A model generated the notes under the pieces. It did no database searches, was not told the DNA's origin, and worked only from the letters and a program-made list of their open reading frames with translations. From Oscillospiraceae bacterium (lineage in GTDB: Bacteria; Bacillota; Clostridia; Oscillospirales; Ruminococcaceae), in assembly GCA_017541275.1 (NCBI GenBank), contig JAFXZM010000016.1:1-34127 (forward strand): a stretch of 34,127 nucleotides of DNA, in the 5' to 3' direction. The position numbers were made by a program, and so were the translations under genes. Of the stretch, positions 31,855 through 34,127 are shown one piece after another; position 1 is the stretch's first letter; the number at the start of each line of letters is the position of its first letter.

Positions 31855-33738
31855 ATGAAATCCAAAGCTTTGCTGTCAGTTCTGCTGGCAGCAGTCGTCG
31901 CCGGAACGGGATTTACGGCGCCTGCAAGTCCGATTCTTCAGGACGCAGCGCTGAATGTCTCCGCCGCCGATGACAACAACGACGACTGGCTGCACTGTGA
32001 GGGCAGCCGCATTTACGACATGAACGGCAATCAGGTCTGGCTGACGGGCGCCAACTGGTTCGGTCTGAACTGTACCGAGAACATCCCGCACGGCCTGTAT
32101 GCCAGAGATGTTGATGACTTCGTGCAAGACATCGCAAACCACGGCATCAACATCATCCGTTTCCCGATCTCCACGGAGCTGCTGCTTTCGTGGATGAACG
32201 GTGACCCGCTGCCGGTCAGCTCGGTCAACGCCTCGTACAACCCGCCGAAGGATGTGATCGGCGAGGACGGAACCGTCACAAAGGCCGGCACCTACGGCAA
32301 TACCAACAAGGACTTCGTGCAGGAGGACGGCAAGACGCTCAAGAATTCCATGGAGATCTTTGACGTCATCATGGGCAAGCTGAAGCAGTACGGCGTTAAG
32401 GCGCTGATCGACGTTCACAGCCCGGCCTCGCACAATTCCGGCCACAACTACGAGCTGTGGTACTACGAGCCGACAAGCGACAAGGCGGACGACATGGCCG
32501 TCGGACACTTCTCTAAAAAGCAGATCACATGGGATGACTGGAAGGATTCGATCACATGGCTCGCGCAGAAATACGCGAATGATGACACGATCGTCGCCTA
32601 TGACCTGAAAAACGAGCCGCACGGCAAGCGCGAATATTCCGGCACGACCTGTCCGTCGAATATCGCAAAATGGGACGATTCGACCGACCTGAACAACTGG
32701 AAATATTCCGCGGAGGAATGCGCCAAGTCGATCCTCAAGGTCAATCCGCACGCGCTGATTCTGGTCGAGGGCATCGAGCAGTCGCCGATGTTCGAGAAGG
32801 GCTATGACTGGGATACGCCGGATCAGTTCATCACCGACCCGAAGCGCGACGAGCCGAGGTGGTACGGTGCATGGTGGGGCGGCAACCTCCGCTGTGTCAA
32901 GGATCTGCCGATTCTGCCGCAGTCCGGTCAGATCATCTATTCGCCGCATGACTACGGCAAATCCGTTTATGAGCAGACATGGTTCAAGAAGAACTTTACC
33001 GAGGAAACCCTGCTGGACGACTACTGGCGTGACACATGGGCATATATCAATGAGCAGGACATCGCACCGCTGCTGATCGGCGAGTGGGGCGGCCACATGG
33101 ACAAGGGTGACAACGAAAAGTGGATGAAGATTCTGCGCGATTACATGATAAAGAATCACATCAACCACACGTTCTGGTGTCTGAACCCGAACTCCGGCGA
33201 TACCGGCGGCCTGCTTGACTCGATGTTCAAGAACTGGGATGCTGACAAATACGGCCTGTTCGAGCCGTCGCTGTGGCAGACAGACGGCGGAAAGTACATC
33301 GGCCTTGACCATCAGAAGGCGCTTGGCAGCAACGGCATATCCGTTTCAGAATTCTATGCAAGCGGCGCCAAGAGCAATATTGACAACGGCGGCACATCGC
33401 CGCACGGTCATGAGATCACAGTCACAACGACGACCGGCACAACCACGACCACCACGCAGACCACCACAACAACGACCACATCAACAATCGGCCCGAAGCC
33501 GAACATTGTCTGGGGCGATACTGATTGCAACGGCAGTGTTGATGTACGGGACGCAGTGCTGCTGGCGCGGGCAGTGGGCGATGACAAGACGCTGAAGGAT
33601 GACGAGCTGACCGATGAGGGCAAGGCGAATGCCGAGGTCACGCATGACGGCACGATTGATGCCAGCGATCTCTCGAAGCTGATGCGATTTTTTGCAGGCT
33701 ACATCAAGGAAAATGACCTTGCAACAGCAACCAAATGA
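31855..33738 (+). CDS. Secreted GH5 endoglucanase-type glycoside hydrolase with C-terminal dockerin (copy 2)
   Basis: A 627-residue paralogue of the preceding gene with the same layout: signal peptide (MKSKALLSVLLAAVVAGTG), a GH5 barrel opening WLTGANWFGLNCTE, Glu254 in DLKNEPH as acid/base and Glu410 in LIGEWGG as nucleophile. It carries extra loops before the acid/base (a segment with GEDGTVTKAGTYGNTNKDFV) and before the nucleophile (QSPMFEKGYDWDTPDQFITD). The linker at about 520-548 is almost pure threonine. The dockerin at about 553-620 has DTDCNGSVDVRDAVLLARA and EVTHDGTIDASDLSKLM. AGGAGGGGG precedes the ATG at 31855. The loop differences suggest a different substrate preference from copy 1. 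Confidence 0.95.
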   Translation: MKSKALLSVLLAAVVAGTGFTAPASPILQDAALNVSAADDNNDDWLHCEGSRIYDMNGNQVWLTGANWFGLNCTENIPHGLYARDVDDFVQDIANHGINIIRFPISTELLLSWMNGDPLPVSSVNASYNPPKDVIGEDGTVTKAGTYGNTNKDFVQEDGKTLKNSMEIFDVIMGKLKQYGVKALIDVHSPASHNSGHNYELWYYEPTSDKADDMAVGHFSKKQITWDDWKDSITWLAQKYANDDTIVAYDLKNEPHGKREYSGTTCPSNIAKWDDSTDLNNWKYSAEECAKSILKVNPHALILVEGIEQSPMFEKGYDWDTPDQFITDPKRDEPRWYGAWWGGNLRCVKDLPILPQSGQIIYSPHDYGKSVYEQTWFKKNFTEETLLDDYWRDTWAYINEQDIAPLLIGEWGGHMDKGDNEKWMKILRDYMIKNHINHTFWCLNPNSGDTGGLLDSMFKNWDADKYGLFEPSLWQTDGGKYIGLDHQKALGSNGISVSEFYASGAKSNIDNGGTSPHGHEITVTTTTGTTTTTTQTTTTTTTSTIGPKPNIVWGDTDCNGSVDVRDAVLLARAVGDDKTLKDDELTDEGKANAEVTHDGTIDASDLSKLMRFFAGYIKENDLATATK

Positions 33739-33745
33739 GAAAAAG

Positions 33746-33781
33746 CGACCGGAGACTGCTGAAACGAGCGGTCTCCGGTCG
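33746..33781 (+). terminator. Terminator after the second GH5 gene
   Basis: A perfect 11-bp stem (CGACCGGAGAC / GTCTCCGGTCG) with a 14-nt loop, followed by TTCAGTTTGTC, starts 8 bases after the stop. Confidence 0.75.
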
Positions 33782-33942
33782 TTCAGTTTGTCGGAAAACC
33801 CGCGGCGAGCGCAAATAAGCTATGCAGCCGGCAGTGCCCGGCTTAGCCGTAGAGAAAGTGGTATCTCCGATGAATTGATACTGGGGCTCTCGCTCGCTTT
33901 GCTATCCCCCCGCTTAAGGGCTATCCCCGGCAGAGGCTTGGG

Positions 33943-33990
33943 GACGGAGTCCCCATTCCGGATCATCGCGAAGCGATACCTTTTCGACAC
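33943..33990 (+). repeat. Dispersed intergenic repeat, copy 2
   Basis: Matches 15490-15537 at about 42 of 48 positions. It lies in the gene-free stretch 33782-34127, which otherwise holds only GC-rich hairpin-like sequence and the start of the miniature element. Confidence 0.65.
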
Positions 33991-34010
33991 GCAAAACGGT
34001 TGATTATATT

Positions 34011-34127
34011 GGGTATGTAATTTTTTAGGTGGTCGGAAAAATAAGGTTAAAACAAATAGTTTTAATTTCGCCCATATTAAAAGTTTCGCTCAAGCCTTTT
34101 CAAAGGCTTGCGGGTCGAGGGCAGAGC
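34011..34127. mobile_element. Second copy of the miniature element, cut by the window end
   Basis: Begins with the same terminal repeat as 22567 (GGGTATGTAA then TTTTTAGGTGGT). After about 50 diverged bases it rejoins the first copy at AAAAGTTTCGCTCAAGCC with the same AAGCCTTTTCAAAGGCTT hairpin. The right end and target duplication lie outside the window. Confidence 0.65.

Noticed and set aside
31876-33312. A 478-codon minus-strand frame
   Set aside because: Antisense to the second GH5 gene. The similar frame at 29828-31057 is antisense to the first; both arise from shared codon bias.
31390-33490. Thr-rich ACN-repeat stretches as a CRISPR or satellite array
   Set aside because: They are in frame and encode the Thr/Ser linkers between the GH5 domain and dockerin. 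No regular spacer structure is present.

Overview
The window looks like a chromosomal segment of a fibre-degrading gut Firmicute of the Ruminococcus type (Oscillospiraceae). The main reasons are two secreted GH5 glycoside hydrolases ending in Thr-rich linkers and type I dockerins, a cellulosome signature. Strong purine-rich ribosome binding sites, TTGACA/TATAAT promoters, KtrAB potassium uptake and fairly GC-rich codon use also fit. I cannot name the species from the sequence alone.

Layout. (1) 1-2663, plus strand: the tail of an ABC exporter ATPase, two ABC-2 type membrane proteins and a CPBP intramembrane protease, all overlapping. A terminator and a decayed serine-recombinase tail (2738-3031) follow. 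(2) 7541-3130, minus strand: a likely operon cysK, C_GCAxxG_C_C redox protein, ktrB, ktrA, gpsA. (3) 7746-12076, plus: glyA, which carries a one-base frameshift near its 3' end, then an antiporter, a GNAT acetyltransferase, a NUDIX hydrolase and Maf. (4) 12308-15427, plus: ileS behind its own promoter, with no room for a T-box. (5) 19753-15582, minus: an arginine decarboxylase-like gene, four small proteins (three membrane-associated) and spermidine synthase. The decarboxylase has a consensus promoter and a leader of about 360 nt.

(6) 20150-20691: a gene-free stretch with two facing promoters and two hairpins, each followed by U6 on one strand. It reads as a pair of overlapping, oppositely directed small RNAs, or as an attenuator ahead of the sigma gene. 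(7) 20692-26351, plus: an ECF sigma factor, a one-TM protein in the anti-sigma position, a lipoprotein, a serpin lipoprotein, another lipoprotein and a second serpin lipoprotein. A 336-bp miniature inverted-repeat element with a perfect 8-bp target duplication sits between the first lipoprotein and the first serpin. (8) 26570-29748: DegV, an unrecognised 286-residue protein and an SseB family protein. (9) 29900-33738: the tandem GH5-dockerin genes. The window ends inside a second copy of the miniature element (34011 onward).

How the parts may work together. The sigma/anti-sigma pair plus two surface-anchored serpins suggests an envelope-stress or protease-defence module, possibly shielding surface proteins, or a cellulosome if one is present, from gut or self proteases. 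This is inference. The intergenic spaces carry several families of dispersed hairpin-rich repeats, so part of the regulatory DNA appears to have been spread by small mobile sequences.
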